Under the pieces are notes generated by a model. That model was not told the origin of the DNA and made no database searches. It worked only from the letters and a program-made list of their open reading frames with translations. From Oceanipulchritudo sp049975345 (lineage in GTDB: Bacteria; Verrucomicrobiota; Verrucomicrobiia; Opitutales; Oceanipulchritudinaceae): a DNA stretch of 64,000 bases. Each line of letters begins with the position of its first letter. The stretch's first letter is position 1. Positions 8,763-17,759 of the stretch are shown one piece after another. A program made the translations under genes and the position numbers. The stretch covers positions 17,959-81,958 of the forward strand of contig JBNGDP010000005.1 of assembly GCA_049975345.1 (NCBI GenBank), read 5' to 3'.

Positions 8763-10580
8763 ATGCACAAACATCTTCTACTCATGCTCAGCGCGATCTC
8801 ACTGCCCCCCGCTCCGGCTGAGGCCTACGACATCGTCATCTACGGCGGCACCTCGGCGGGCGTCACCGCCGGCATCCAGGCCGGACGTGATGGGCGCTCC
8901 GTTGTCGTGCTTGAGCCGACCGGCCACATCGGCGGGCTCACCACGGGCGGGCTTGGCCAAACCGACATCGGGAACAAGCAGGTCATCGGCGGCATCTCGC
9001 GGGAGTTTTACCAGGACATCCGCGCCCACTACCGCGACCCCGCCAACTGGAAATGGCAGAAGCCTGAAACCTACGAGGACAAAGGCCAGACCCGGACCGA
9101 TCCCGACGAGGAGGCCAAGTGGACCTTCGAGCCCTCCGCCGCGCAGACCGTTATGGCTGCTATGATCGCCGAAGCCGGGCTGGAGATCCGCACCAACACG
9201 CGCCTGCGCCGCGACGGCACCGGCGTGGTGAGAGACGGTGCCACCATCCGCGAAATCATCATGGAAGACGGCAGCCGCTATCAGGGCAAAATCTTCATCG
9301 ACGCCACTTACGAGGGCGACCTGCTGGCCGAGGCCGGCGTGGATTACCACGTCGGCCGCGAGTCCAACAGCGACTACGGCGAAACCCTCAACGGCGCGCA
9401 GCCCGCCGACTGGTGGCCAACCCTGCGCGGCCAATACCTGAGCACCCCTGAAGACCTCGCCGGGATGGACTCGCCCAGAAGCCCCTTCTTTAAAAACGGC
9501 CTCATCTCGATGAACGCCCACAGCCACAACCTCAAGCCCGGGATCGACCCTTATGTGATCCCCGCTGACCCCTCCAGCGGGCTCCTGCCCGGAATCGACC
9601 CCGAGCCCATGGCCGCGCCCGGCACCGGCGACCACCGCGTCCAGGCCTACAACTACCGCGTCACCCTCACCGACCACCCGGAAAACCGCATTCCCATCGA
9701 AAAGCCGGAGGACTACGACCCACACCATTACGAGCTCCTCCTCCGCCACCTCGCCAAGCACGGCCCTGACGACTGGCCAACAGTCTTTGTCAATTCACCC
9801 ATGCCAAACCGCAAGACCGACACCAACAACGGGGGCGGCTTTTCCACCAACCTCGTCGGGCAAAACTGGCACTGGGCCGAAGCCTCCTACGCAGAGCGCG
9901 CCGCCTATGCCAAGCGCCTGCGCAGCCATATCCTCGGCTTCTTCTGGACCCTGCAGAATCATCCCGGAATCCGCCGGGACTTCCGCGAGTGGATCGGCGT
10001 CTGGGGGCTGCCCAAGGATGAATACGTCGCCAATGGCCACTTTTCGCCGCAAGTCTACGTGCGTGTCGGCCGGCGCATGATCGGCGAGCTGGTCGTCACC
10101 CAGTACCACTGCGAGGGCCTGCATATCGAGCCCGATGTCGCCGGCATGGCGGCATACGGCATGGACAGCCACCATGTCCGCCGCTACGTCACCGAAGCGG
10201 GCTATGTCCGCAACGAGGGCAACGTCCAGGGCCACGTGACCGAGCCCTACGGCATCAGCTACCGGGCCCTCCTTCCCAAGCGCGGGCAGGCCGACAATCT
10301 CATCGTCCCGGTGGCCGTCTCCTCCACCCACATCGCTTTCGGCTCCATCCGCATGGAGCCCGTCTTCATGCTTCTCGGCCAGTCCGCCGCCACCGCCGCC
10401 GACCTCGCCCTTGACCACCAGACCGGCCTCCACGATGTCCCTTACCTTGCCCTCCGCGAGCGCCTCCTGGCCGACGGTCAGATCCTCGAGGCGCATCCGG
10501 GAAAACAAGCCTCCGAAGGCTCCGGAAACGCTCGCCATGGCGTGCCGGGTGTCAGATCGATAACAGGCGGACGCCGTTGA
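8763..10580 (+). CDS. Exported FAD-dependent oxidoreductase (FAD_oxidored / xanthan-lyase-annotated family)
   Basis: 605 residues from the ATG at 8763, chosen because it opens a signal peptide (MHKHLLLMLSAISLPPAPAEA); an upstream TTG would cross the hairpin at 8703-8736. Residues about 23-60 hold YDIVIYGGTSAGVTAGIQAG and the FAD-fold second block GHIGGLTTGGLGQTD; the C-terminal FAD motif is near SSTHIAFGSIRMEP. This family is often labelled xanthan lyase, but the flavin fold argues for redox chemistry. It is one of two such enzymes here and is the exported one. Its 3' end overlaps the end of the convergent GH2 gene by 29 bp. Confidence 0.8.
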   Translation: MHKHLLLMLSAISLPPAPAEAYDIVIYGGTSAGVTAGIQAGRDGRSVVVLEPTGHIGGLTTGGLGQTDIGNKQVIGGISREFYQDIRAHYRDPANWKWQKPETYEDKGQTRTDPDEEAKWTFEPSAAQTVMAAMIAEAGLEIRTNTRLRRDGTGVVRDGATIREIIMEDGSRYQGKIFIDATYEGDLLAEAGVDYHVGRESNSDYGETLNGAQPADWWPTLRGQYLSTPEDLAGMDSPRSPFFKNGLISMNAHSHNLKPGIDPYVIPADPSSGLLPGIDPEPMAAPGTGDHRVQAYNYRVTLTDHPENRIPIEKPEDYDPHHYELLLRHLAKHGPDDWPTVFVNSPMPNRKTDTNNGGGFSTNLVGQNWHWAEASYAERAAYAKRLRSHILGFFWTLQNHPGIRRDFREWIGVWGLPKDEYVANGHFSPQVYVRVGRRMIGELVVTQYHCEGLHIEPDVAGMAAYGMDSHHVRRYVTEAGYVRNEGNVQGHVTEPYGISYRALLPKRGQADNLIVPVAVSSTHIAFGSIRMEPVFMLLGQSAATAADLALDHQTGLHDVPYLALRERLLADGQILEAHPGKQASEGSGNARHGVPGVRSITGGRR

Positions 10581-13203
10581 GGATGGGGCTGCCGATCCCG
10601 GGGACGAAGCGGAGCTCGAGCCCGTTCTGTTGGACCCGGGTGCGGAAGCTGGTGCGGAAGGCGGTAAGTTCGCCGACGGTGGATGCAAGGTCGAGGGCGG
10701 GGAGGACGCATTGCCCCTGAAGAAGGACATCGAAGACCCGGCGGCCATCGGAGCCGGCCCCGTGCGGGACGCGGTCGCCACGGCGGGTGGAGGCGTCGAA
10801 TGGCTCCGCGAAGAGCAGCTCCACTTCGTAGCCACCGGCAGGGACATCCGCCCGCCAGCGATCGATGCCGATACGGAAAGTCTGGAAAACGGGCTGCATA
10901 TCGCCGCCGCGGATGTGGCGGTTGGTGCCCTCCCGGATGCCCTCCCATGCGGGCATATCGGGCCAGCTGCGGAAGGTTTGCCCTCCCACGTAACCGCAGG
11001 TGCCCGGCCCAGCATAGGGCTGGTCGGGCAGCCAGATCCGGCGGGTGAGCGGATCGAGAACGTCGCAGCGGCTCTGGCCGAGGTTCAGGCAAAGTTCCTC
11101 GCCCGGTGCCTGCCATTGGCGCAGGTCGTCGGGGTAAAGCCGGACGATCGTTTCCATCAAGCCGCGGACCGGTCCGGCGACGGCGAGGAGTTGGTGGCGT
11201 CCTCCGGGCAGGGCGAGTAACCAGTCCGCTGCGCCGTCCTCGACCATGCGAACCCCCTGGCTCGTGCCGTTGAGGAACAACTCGACCTCAGGCTGGTTGC
11301 TGTAGACGCGGATGGATTCCTCAAGCGCATCGCCAAACCCGGCCCGCAGGGTGCGTGCCTGGCCGGCGATGTGGACCATGGGAGACCTGCTCCACCAGCT
11401 TTGGTATTGGAAAAAGGCGTCCTTTGGGCGGCGGGCGTTGTCGAGCATGCCCTTGTTGTTGATGTGCCCCATGCCGTCGCCGAGGGAGGTGCGTTGGAAG
11501 TCGGACCAGGTCCAGATGAAGACGCCGGCGAGCCACGGCAAGTCGCGTATGGCCTCCCGGTAAACGCGGTGGAAGCGGTCTGCGTATTCCGGAGACATGT
11601 CGAACACGGTGGGTTCGCGGGCGTGGATGCGGGGATCCACCCCGGCACCGAATTCCGCGAGGATGTAGGGTTTGTCGGGCGCGTAGGCGCGGGTTTCCTG
11701 CAGCCAGGATTTTACCTCCGAGAGGTTGCGGTGATACCAACCGTGATAGATGTTCCAGCTGTTGGCGTCATTGACCTGAAGGAGGCCGGTGTCCTGGTAC
11801 CACCGGGGGTTCGGGTCGGAGTGGGCGTCATTGAGGGTGATGCGGTCCGGGTCGATCCTCTTGCAGTCGGCGTCGAGTGTTTTGCAAAACAACCGGGCAG
11901 CGGCGAAGTGCTCCTCCAGGCGTTTGGGATCCTGCGGCTGTGGCCAGAACCAGTCGGCACCGCCGAGGATCTCGCAATGATAGCCCCAGAAAAGGATCGA
12001 GGGATGATTCCGCAGCTGCTGGATCATTTCATGGAGCTGCCGGCGGGCGTTGCGCAGGAAGGCCGGGGATTCTGCCATCTGATCCATGACCGGGATCTTG
12101 ACCCAGCAAATCAGGCCGGAGCGGTCACATTCCGCGTAGACGGCATCGGCGTGGGGATAGTGACTTCGCATCGCGTTGCACCCCATCTCACGAATTTGGC
12201 GAGTGTCCTCGACGAGGGTTGCCAGTGGCGTGGCATAGCCGAGGTCCTCGAAATCCTGGTGCCGGCCGACTCCCCTGAGAAAGCAGTGGTCGTCGTTCAG
12301 GAAAAAGCCCTGTTCCGCATCGATGCGAAACGATCGGAAACCCAGCGGGGTGCTCAAGCTGTCGAGGCCCTCGCCGGTATCGGCGTCGCGAAGCTGGTGT
12401 TGCAGGGTGTGGCAAACAGGCGCCTCCGGTGACCATAAGGACGGTAGGATCACCTCCGTTTCCAACCGGAGGTCGCAGGTTTGGCCGGACGCGATCGTGG
12501 CCGTCGACTGCAGGTTGCTGATCAAAGTGCCCTCGGGGTCGATCAGGCTTGCTTCCCATACCACCCTGCGCGGGCTTGATCCGCAATGGCTGACCGTTGC
12601 ACTGAGCTGGAGCGATGCCTGCCGGAGCGAGACATTCGAGGTCTGCCAATACACACCGCAGCCGCCATGGTCGGCCATGGTGAAATGGGTTTCCTTCAAT
12701 GTGATCAGCCAGACCGGTCGGTATATCCCGCCAAAGTGCCCCAAGTCCCCGCCAATCGGCGGCACATCGGGATTGTGGGCGTTGCTGACGACGACCTCGA
12801 GCCGGTTTTCCCGGTCGGCATGGAGCAAGTCGGTGAGGTCAAATTGGAAGGCCGTGTAGCCACCGAGGTGTTGTCCGACTTCTTCACCATTGAGCTTCAC
12901 GGAGGTGTCCTGGTTGGCCGCTTCAAAGCGCAACCAGACGCGGCGGCCGTTCGAATCGGGGATGGGGGGCAGGATGCGCGTGTAGCGTCCGCTTCCGCGG
13001 TGATAGTCATCACCCTCGCCGACACCATATCCGGCAAACGCGGCCGAATCCCGCCCCGTCGATGGCGGACGCGGGCGGGTGCCGGCTTCGGGAAGGTCCC
13101 GGGAATTCCATGTGTGTGGAAGATTAACCGGGAGAACCGGCTGCGCATCTCCCTCCAGTTGGAACTGCCATCCCGAACAAAGATTTTCCTCGATACGGAT
13201 CAT
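10552..13203 (-). CDS. Glycoside hydrolase family 2 protein (beta-galactosidase/glucuronidase type) with C-terminal malectin-like domain
   Basis: 883 residues. Order: jelly-roll sugar-binding domain (about 1-190, with RYTRILPPIPDSNGRRVWLRFE), Ig-like domain (about 190-310), TIM barrel (about 310-600), beta domain, then a malectin-like end (about 770-883, with GGYEVELLFAEPF). NAMRSHYPHADAVYAECD is the usual GH2 barrel entry; E411 in HPSILFWGYHCEILG sits at the acid/base position (Cys-Glu instead of the common Asn-Glu) and E517 in YILAEFGAG at the nucleophile position. No signal peptide, so it is likely cytoplasmic. The ATG overlaps the stop of the upstream LacI gene by 4 bp: a two-gene operon in which the regulator precedes its target. 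Exact glycosidic specificity cannot be read. Confidence 0.85.
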   Translation of the reverse strand: MIRIEENLCSGWQFQLEGDAQPVLPVNLPHTWNSRDLPEAGTRPRPPSTGRDSAAFAGYGVGEGDDYHRGSGRYTRILPPIPDSNGRRVWLRFEAANQDTSVKLNGEEVGQHLGGYTAFQFDLTDLLHADRENRLEVVVSNAHNPDVPPIGGDLGHFGGIYRPVWLITLKETHFTMADHGGCGVYWQTSNVSLRQASLQLSATVSHCGSSPRRVVWEASLIDPEGTLISNLQSTATIASGQTCDLRLETEVILPSLWSPEAPVCHTLQHQLRDADTGEGLDSLSTPLGFRSFRIDAEQGFFLNDDHCFLRGVGRHQDFEDLGYATPLATLVEDTRQIREMGCNAMRSHYPHADAVYAECDRSGLICWVKIPVMDQMAESPAFLRNARRQLHEMIQQLRNHPSILFWGYHCEILGGADWFWPQPQDPKRLEEHFAAARLFCKTLDADCKRIDPDRITLNDAHSDPNPRWYQDTGLLQVNDANSWNIYHGWYHRNLSEVKSWLQETRAYAPDKPYILAEFGAGVDPRIHAREPTVFDMSPEYADRFHRVYREAIRDLPWLAGVFIWTWSDFQRTSLGDGMGHINNKGMLDNARRPKDAFFQYQSWWSRSPMVHIAGQARTLRAGFGDALEESIRVYSNQPEVELFLNGTSQGVRMVEDGAADWLLALPGGRHQLLAVAGPVRGLMETIVRLYPDDLRQWQAPGEELCLNLGQSRCDVLDPLTRRIWLPDQPYAGPGTCGYVGGQTFRSWPDMPAWEGIREGTNRHIRGGDMQPVFQTFRIGIDRWRADVPAGGYEVELLFAEPFDASTRRGDRVPHGAGSDGRRVFDVLLQGQCVLPALDLASTVGELTAFRTSFRTRVQQNGLELRFVPGIGSPILNGVRLLSI

Positions 13204-14189
13204 GCCGGCGTGTGTTCGGTTGATGTTTGGTAGCGGTAGGGCACCACCTGCGCGGCAGGATTTTCACCGTTCATCATCTTTTGCAGGGTGGAAAAACCCA
13301 GTTGCGCCAGGGATTCCTGGGGCATATGGAGGCTGTCCGGGCCGGGCCAGACACTGCGGGCAGCCGTTCCGGGCTGCAGGCAGGCGACGTGGAGGTCTCG
13401 CATCGGCTGGCGGCCCGCCTCCCGGCAGGCCCGGTAAAGGTGTTCGATCTGGGCTTCGTGCACCAGAACACTGTCGACTTTCACATCACTCGAAGTGAGG
13501 GCCGCATGGAACGCAGCCACCTGCTCCTCCGGTATGAATGTTTTCCATGTATCGAACACCGGCGGCTGCAGGCCCAGTTGAGCGGAGGCCTTCTCAAGCG
13601 CCTCCATGCGCGCCGCGGTGGAATAGTGGTCCTTCCAGAGCAGGGAGTAGACCCGGTGGCTGCCCGCAGCCTGAACAACCTTGGCCAGCTCCCACATCGC
13701 CCCCTCTTCGTCAAAGGTGATGCATCCCGGAAGGTGGCGCCGGTTTCCGTTGATGTGGACCACGGGCAGGCTCAACGCGTCCAGTTGCCGCGATAAGGAC
13801 TCCTCTATGCTGGATAGCAGGATGACCCCGTCCGTGCAGTCTTCCCCAAGGCAGCGGGGCAGGCGCTTGCCCGCTCCCAGTCGCTCCTCGATGTGGACCG
13901 AATACCCGCCCCCGGCTTGGGCCGCATTCAGCAGGCCGCGCAGAAAATACGGATCGTAACTGAAGACCGTCTCGCAGATGAAATCGATCACCCCGTGCCG
14001 TTTGTTCACAAAATTGCGCGCCTGCCGGTTGGGCCGGTAACCCAGGCGCCCCGCCACCTCCCGCACCCGCCGCGCCGTCGATTCACTGAAACGCACCGCT
14101 CCGCCTTTCCGCCCGCTCAAAACCGCCGAGGTCACTGCCGCAGAACACCCGCACTCCGCCGCAACCTGCTTGATCGTCACGATCTTCAT
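13200..14189 (-). CDS. LacI-family transcriptional regulator, cotranscribed with GH2
   Basis: 329 residues. The N-terminal VTIKQVAAECGCSAAVTSAV (about 4-23) is the helix-turn-helix, followed by the LGYRPNRQARNF hinge and an effector domain (about 65-325). It overlaps the GH2 gene by ATGA and diverges from the sugar-acid operon at 14284. A near-perfect 16-bp palindrome (14194-14209) lies five bases from its start codon, so autorepression and control of the divergent operon are likely (inference). Confidence 0.9.
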   Translation of the reverse strand: MKIVTIKQVAAECGCSAAVTSAVLSGRKGGAVRFSESTARRVREVAGRLGYRPNRQARNFVNKRHGVIDFICETVFSYDPYFLRGLLNAAQAGGGYSVHIEERLGAGKRLPRCLGEDCTDGVILLSSIEESLSRQLDALSLPVVHINGNRRHLPGCITFDEEGAMWELAKVVQAAGSHRVYSLLWKDHYSTAARMEALEKASAQLGLQPPVFDTWKTFIPEEQVAAFHAALTSSDVKVDSVLVHEAQIEHLYRACREAGRQPMRDLHVACLQPGTAARSVWPGPDSLHMPQESLAQLGFSTLQKMMNGENPAAQVVPYRYQTSTEHTPA

Positions 14190-14193
14190 TTAG

Positions 14194-14209
14194 GATTGAA
14201 CGTTTAATC
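14194..14209. promoter_or_regulatory. Palindromic LacI-type operator candidate
   Basis: GATTGAACGTTTAATC: halves GATTGAAC and GTTTAATC match as an inverted repeat with one mismatch and carry the central CG typical of LacI/GalR operators. It lies in the 94-bp gap between the LacI start (14189) and the uronate-dehydrogenase-like gene (14284). A half-site, GATTAAACG, occurs at 7752. Confidence 0.65.
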
Positions 14210-14283
14210 TGATTTGCTCAAGACTCAAGAAAGAAATGAGGAAACGGAGCTGCAGGCGTTGAGACGCGGGGCGGGGAAGGAGA

Positions 14284-15117
14284 ATGAAAATGAGAAAGAG
14301 GAGACGGATATTGATGACCGGGGCATCGGGGATCGTGGGAACCTTTCTACGGCCGTTATTGCTGGAGGAGGGGTATGAGCTGGTCAGCAATTCGCGGCGG
14401 GAGCTGAAGGAACTGGGAGAAAAGGAGACCTGGGTATACGGGGACGTGTGCGACAAGGACTTTGTGGAGGCGCAGGTGGCGGGAGTGGATGCGGTGATCC
14501 ACCTGGCGAGCCTGGTGGGGGAGGAGTACACCTTTGAGCAGGTGATGGGGCCGAATGTGATGGGACAGTGGCACATATTGAGTTCGGCCCACCGGCACGG
14601 CAAGCGGCTGATCTACGCGAGCAGCCACCATGCGATTGGTTTCCAGCGGCGCGACGGCGGGCCCTATGGGCTGGGCGCACCGCTGCGTGGGGACAGTCCC
14701 TATGGATTGAGCAAGGCGTTTTCCGAACTGATGTCGCAATACTTTTGGGACCGTTACGGATTTCCGTCGCTGGGACTGCGGATTGGATCGCTGGCGAAGG
14801 AGGCGATTGATGAGCGGCGGGTGCACACCTGGATGAGTCCGCGGGACCTGCTGCAGCAAGTGGAAATCGGCCTTCACCATGCGCTCAAGGGGCACCGCGT
14901 GTTGTATGGGCAATCGGAGAACCCGGCCCCCTTCTTCATCAATGACGATCGGGAGCTGGACTATCGGCCGGCGGATCGGGCACTGGACAATCTGGCGGAT
15001 CCGGGGCTGGCGAATGCGGGACCGGATGCGGAGGATCCCTCCAGCTGGTTTGTGGGGGGCTATTTTGCCTTGAGCGACGCGGAAGGGCTGGCGAAGGGCC
15101 GGGAGGAGAAGACGTGA
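14284..15117 (+). CDS. NAD-dependent epimerase/dehydratase, uronate-dehydrogenase-like
   Basis: 277 residues, short-chain dehydrogenase fold. RRILMTGASGIVGTFLRPLL (about 7-26) is the NAD-binding GxxGxxG; VDAVIHLASL, YASSHHAIGF and DSPYGLSKAFSELMS (Tyr-x-x-x-Lys catalytic pair) follow in the order and wording of hexuronate dehydrogenases, which oxidise uronic acids to aldarolactones. Length also fits (usual about 265-280). AAGGAG lies immediately upstream; because spacing to the first ATG is tight, the second ATG at 14290 may be the real start. First gene of a five-gene catabolic operon, overlapping the next by GTGA. A different NDP-sugar or uronate substrate remains possible. Confidence 0.75.
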   Translation: MKMRKRRRILMTGASGIVGTFLRPLLLEEGYELVSNSRRELKELGEKETWVYGDVCDKDFVEAQVAGVDAVIHLASLVGEEYTFEQVMGPNVMGQWHILSSAHRHGKRLIYASSHHAIGFQRRDGGPYGLGAPLRGDSPYGLSKAFSELMSQYFWDRYGFPSLGLRIGSLAKEAIDERRVHTWMSPRDLLQQVEIGLHHALKGHRVLYGQSENPAPFFINDDRELDYRPADRALDNLADPGLANAGPDAEDPSSWFVGGYFALSDAEGLAKGREEKT

Positions 15118-16208
15118 GCCGGATCACTGCCGTTGAACCGATCCATTTGCAGATTCCCTTTCAGGATGGGAGCGAGGGGATCGGACTCTTTCCGGAGCGC
15201 TGGGACACTCTGGACATCCTGCTGGTGCGGATTGAAACCGGGGATGGCCTGGTCGGATGGGGGGAAGGCTTTGGCTACAGTTGCGCCGAGGCGACGGCGG
15301 CGATGGTACGCCGCGGGGTTGCGCCCTTGTTGATCGGGGAAGATGCGCGGGACATCGCCGGACTGAACCGGAAGGTGCAGCAGCGGATGGTATTGCCGGG
15401 GCGGTTCGGGATCAGCACATTTGCGCTTTCGGGGGCGGACATTGCGCTCTGGGACCTTGCGGGCAAGCGGGAGGGGGTCTCCGCTTCGCGGCTTATCGGC
15501 GAGCGGCGGCAGGAGCGGGTGGCGGCCTATGCCAGCCTGGTGCGCTATGGGAATACGGAGGCCGTTGGGCGATTTGCGACCAGGGCTGAAGCGGAAGGCT
15601 ATCCTGTCATCAAGCTCCATGAAGTCACGATGCCGGAAATCCGTTCAGCGCGAGCGGCCCTGCAGGGAGATACAGCATTGACCATCGACGTGAACTGCGG
15701 TTGGGACTTTGATTTCAGCCGCGAGGTCATCCCAGAACTGATCGCCCTTGGCTGCAGCTGGCTGGAGGAGCCGTTATTCCCGCCGGAAGACGGGCGTGCG
15801 TTGGTTCCGTTACGCGGGCTCGGGATACCGATCGCGGCCGGGGAGAACCTCTGCACCGCTTCAGCTTTCAAGGCCTTTCTCGGCGAAGGTGGGATCGACA
15901 TTGCCCAGCCCAGTGTGACCAAGGTGGGCGGCATCACGGAAGTCCTTTCCATCCGGAATGCCTGTACCCGACTGGGCGTACGGATGGTTCTGCACTGTCC
16001 ATACTTCGGGCCCGGTTATCTGGCCAGCCTGCAGCTCTCGACCGATCCGGCTGGCAATGAAAGTTTTGAATACCTCTACATTGAACCGGAAGCCTGGCTT
16101 TACCCGCTGTTACCCCGGCCGGTAAGCGGACATATCACAATACCCGACAGTCCGGGACTGGGGATGGATCCGGATCCGGGCGTTATTGCGCATTATCGCG
16201 TGGGATGA
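15114..16208 (+). CDS. Mandelate racemase/muconate lactonizing enzyme family protein (sugar-acid dehydratase type)
   Basis: 364 residues from a GTG at 15114 that overlaps the preceding stop, with GGGAGGAG just upstream. It has the enolase-superfamily layout: a capping domain (1-125) and a barrel with K167-L-H169 at the position of the Lys-x-Lys base motif, metal ligands D192 (TIDVN), E218/E219 (WLEEP) and E244 (AAGEN), and H294 (VLHCPYFGPG). The usual QPD before the C-terminal GG reads QPS (S267), so the partner Asp of the His dyad is missing. The likely reaction is dehydration or cycloisomerisation of an aldaric or aldonic acid; the exact substrate is not readable. Confidence 0.8.
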   Translation: MSRITAVEPIHLQIPFQDGSEGIGLFPERWDTLDILLVRIETGDGLVGWGEGFGYSCAEATAAMVRRGVAPLLIGEDARDIAGLNRKVQQRMVLPGRFGISTFALSGADIALWDLAGKREGVSASRLIGERRQERVAAYASLVRYGNTEAVGRFATRAEAEGYPVIKLHEVTMPEIRSARAALQGDTALTIDVNCGWDFDFSREVIPELIALGCSWLEEPLFPPEDGRALVPLRGLGIPIAAGENLCTASAFKAFLGEGGIDIAQPSVTKVGGITEVLSIRNACTRLGVRMVLHCPYFGPGYLASLQLSTDPAGNESFEYLYIEPEAWLYPLLPRPVSGHITIPDSPGLGMDPDPGVIAHYRVG

Positions 16209-16233
16209 ACCTATCGAAGAACCGACAACAAAA

Positions 16234-17739
16234 ATGACCACGGACAGAATCCTCTACGGCCACGTTATCGACGGCCAAAACGTTCCCGGCAGCGGTGCCC
16301 GCCTGCTGGACATCCATGAACCCGCGACCGGTGCGGTGACCGCCCGGGTGGATTGTGCGGATGCGGCCACCATCGAGGCTGCGATTGCCTCCGCGCAGGC
16401 GGCCTTTCCCGCATGGGCGGCCCTGACGCCACAACGTCGGGCGCGGGTGCTGACCCGTTTCCTGATGATTCTTGAAGACCGGAAGGACGAATTGGCCAAG
16501 GTTCTGGCGCGGGAGCACGGGAAGACAGTGACTGATGCCCTCGGCGAAATCCAGCGTGGCTATGAAGCGGTGGAATTTGCCTGCGGGATTCCGCATTTGC
16601 TGAAAGGGGAAAGTTCGCCGGGGGTGGGGCCGGGGATCGACACCGTCAGCCAGCGCGAACCCCTCGGGGTGGTGGCGGGGATCACGCCTTTCAATTTTCC
16701 CGCCATGATTCCGATGTGGATGTTCGGAGTGGCGGTGGCGACCGGCAACTGCTTTATCCTCAAGCCCTCCGAACGCGATCCAGGGGTGCCCATGATGCTC
16801 AGCGAGTGGATGCTCGAGGCCGGGGCGCCGGCCGGGGTGCTGAGTTGCCTCAACGGCGACCGGCAGGTGGTGGAAGCCCTCCTGGATGATAAGCGGGTCA
16901 AGGCAATCAGTTTTGTCGGATCCTCGGACATCGCCGAGGCCGTTTATGCCCGTGGTGCGTTGAACGGCAAGCGGGTCCAGGCAATGGGAGGCGCCAAGAA
17001 CCATCTGGTTGTCGCGCCGGATGCCAACATGGACACCGTCGTCAACGCCTTGCTGGGGGCGGCTTACGGGTCGGCGGGTGAGCGCTGCATGGCGATATCG
17101 GTGGTGGTGCCGATTGGAGATGAGACGGCCAGGCGCCTGATTACCGCTCTCAAACCGCGTGTGGAGGCCCTGAATGTCGGACCGTCGACGGATCCGAAGA
17201 GCGACTTCGGGCCGCTTATCAGTTCCGCGCACCGGTCCCGGGTGCTGCAGTATATCGAGGATGGCCTGGCGGCGGGTGCCGAGTTGCTGGTCGATGGTCG
17301 CGACATATCGGTGGAAGGACACGCCGACGGGTTTTACCTTGGGCCGTGCCTGTTTGACCGGGTCACGGAAGACATGCGGATCTACCAGGAGGAAATCTTT
17401 GGGCCGGTGTTGTGCGTGACGCGGGCGCAGAGCCTTGAGGAGGCGATTGCCCTGCCTTCGAAGCACCCATACGGAAATGGCGTGGCGATCTTCACCGACA
17501 GCGGTGGGATGGCCCGTGAGTTTGCGCAGAAGGTCAACACCGGCATGGTCGGGGTCAACGTGCCGCTGCCCGTGCCGCTCAGCTTCTACAGCTTTGGTGG
17601 ATGGAAACGCTCGGCCTATGGCGGGTTCAACCAGCACGGGATGGATGGCGTACGCTTCTACACGCAGACCAAGACCATCATCAGCCGCTGGCCGGATGCT
17701 CCGTTGGGAGCGGAATTCACCATGCCGATCGTGCGTTGA
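16234..17739 (+). CDS. mmsA: CoA-acylating methylmalonate-semialdehyde dehydrogenase-like aldehyde dehydrogenase
   Basis: 501 residues, the usual length of MmsA/IolA. The ATG at 16234 is chosen over an upstream TTG. Visible family hallmarks: GVVAGITPFNFPAMIPMWMF, LNGDRQVVEALL, QAMGGAKNHLVVAPDAN and the nucleophile C285 in GSAGERCMAISV, then QEEIFGPVLCV. GERCMA and GGAKNH are characteristic of the CoA-dependent semialdehyde dehydrogenase branch. Known members convert malonate or methylmalonate semialdehyde to acetyl- or propionyl-CoA with NAD; in this operon a semialdehyde released by the aldolase next door is the likely substrate (inference). Confidence 0.85.
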   Translation: MTTDRILYGHVIDGQNVPGSGARLLDIHEPATGAVTARVDCADAATIEAAIASAQAAFPAWAALTPQRRARVLTRFLMILEDRKDELAKVLAREHGKTVTDALGEIQRGYEAVEFACGIPHLLKGESSPGVGPGIDTVSQREPLGVVAGITPFNFPAMIPMWMFGVAVATGNCFILKPSERDPGVPMMLSEWMLEAGAPAGVLSCLNGDRQVVEALLDDKRVKAISFVGSSDIAEAVYARGALNGKRVQAMGGAKNHLVVAPDANMDTVVNALLGAAYGSAGERCMAISVVVPIGDETARRLITALKPRVEALNVGPSTDPKSDFGPLISSAHRSRVLQYIEDGLAAGAELLVDGRDISVEGHADGFYLGPCLFDRVTEDMRIYQEEIFGPVLCVTRAQSLEEAIALPSKHPYGNGVAIFTDSGGMAREFAQKVNTGMVGVNVPLPVPLSFYSFGGWKRSAYGGFNQHGMDGVRFYTQTKTIISRWPDAPLGAEFTMPIVR

Positions 17740-17759
17740 ATGGATGCAGCGGGATACCC

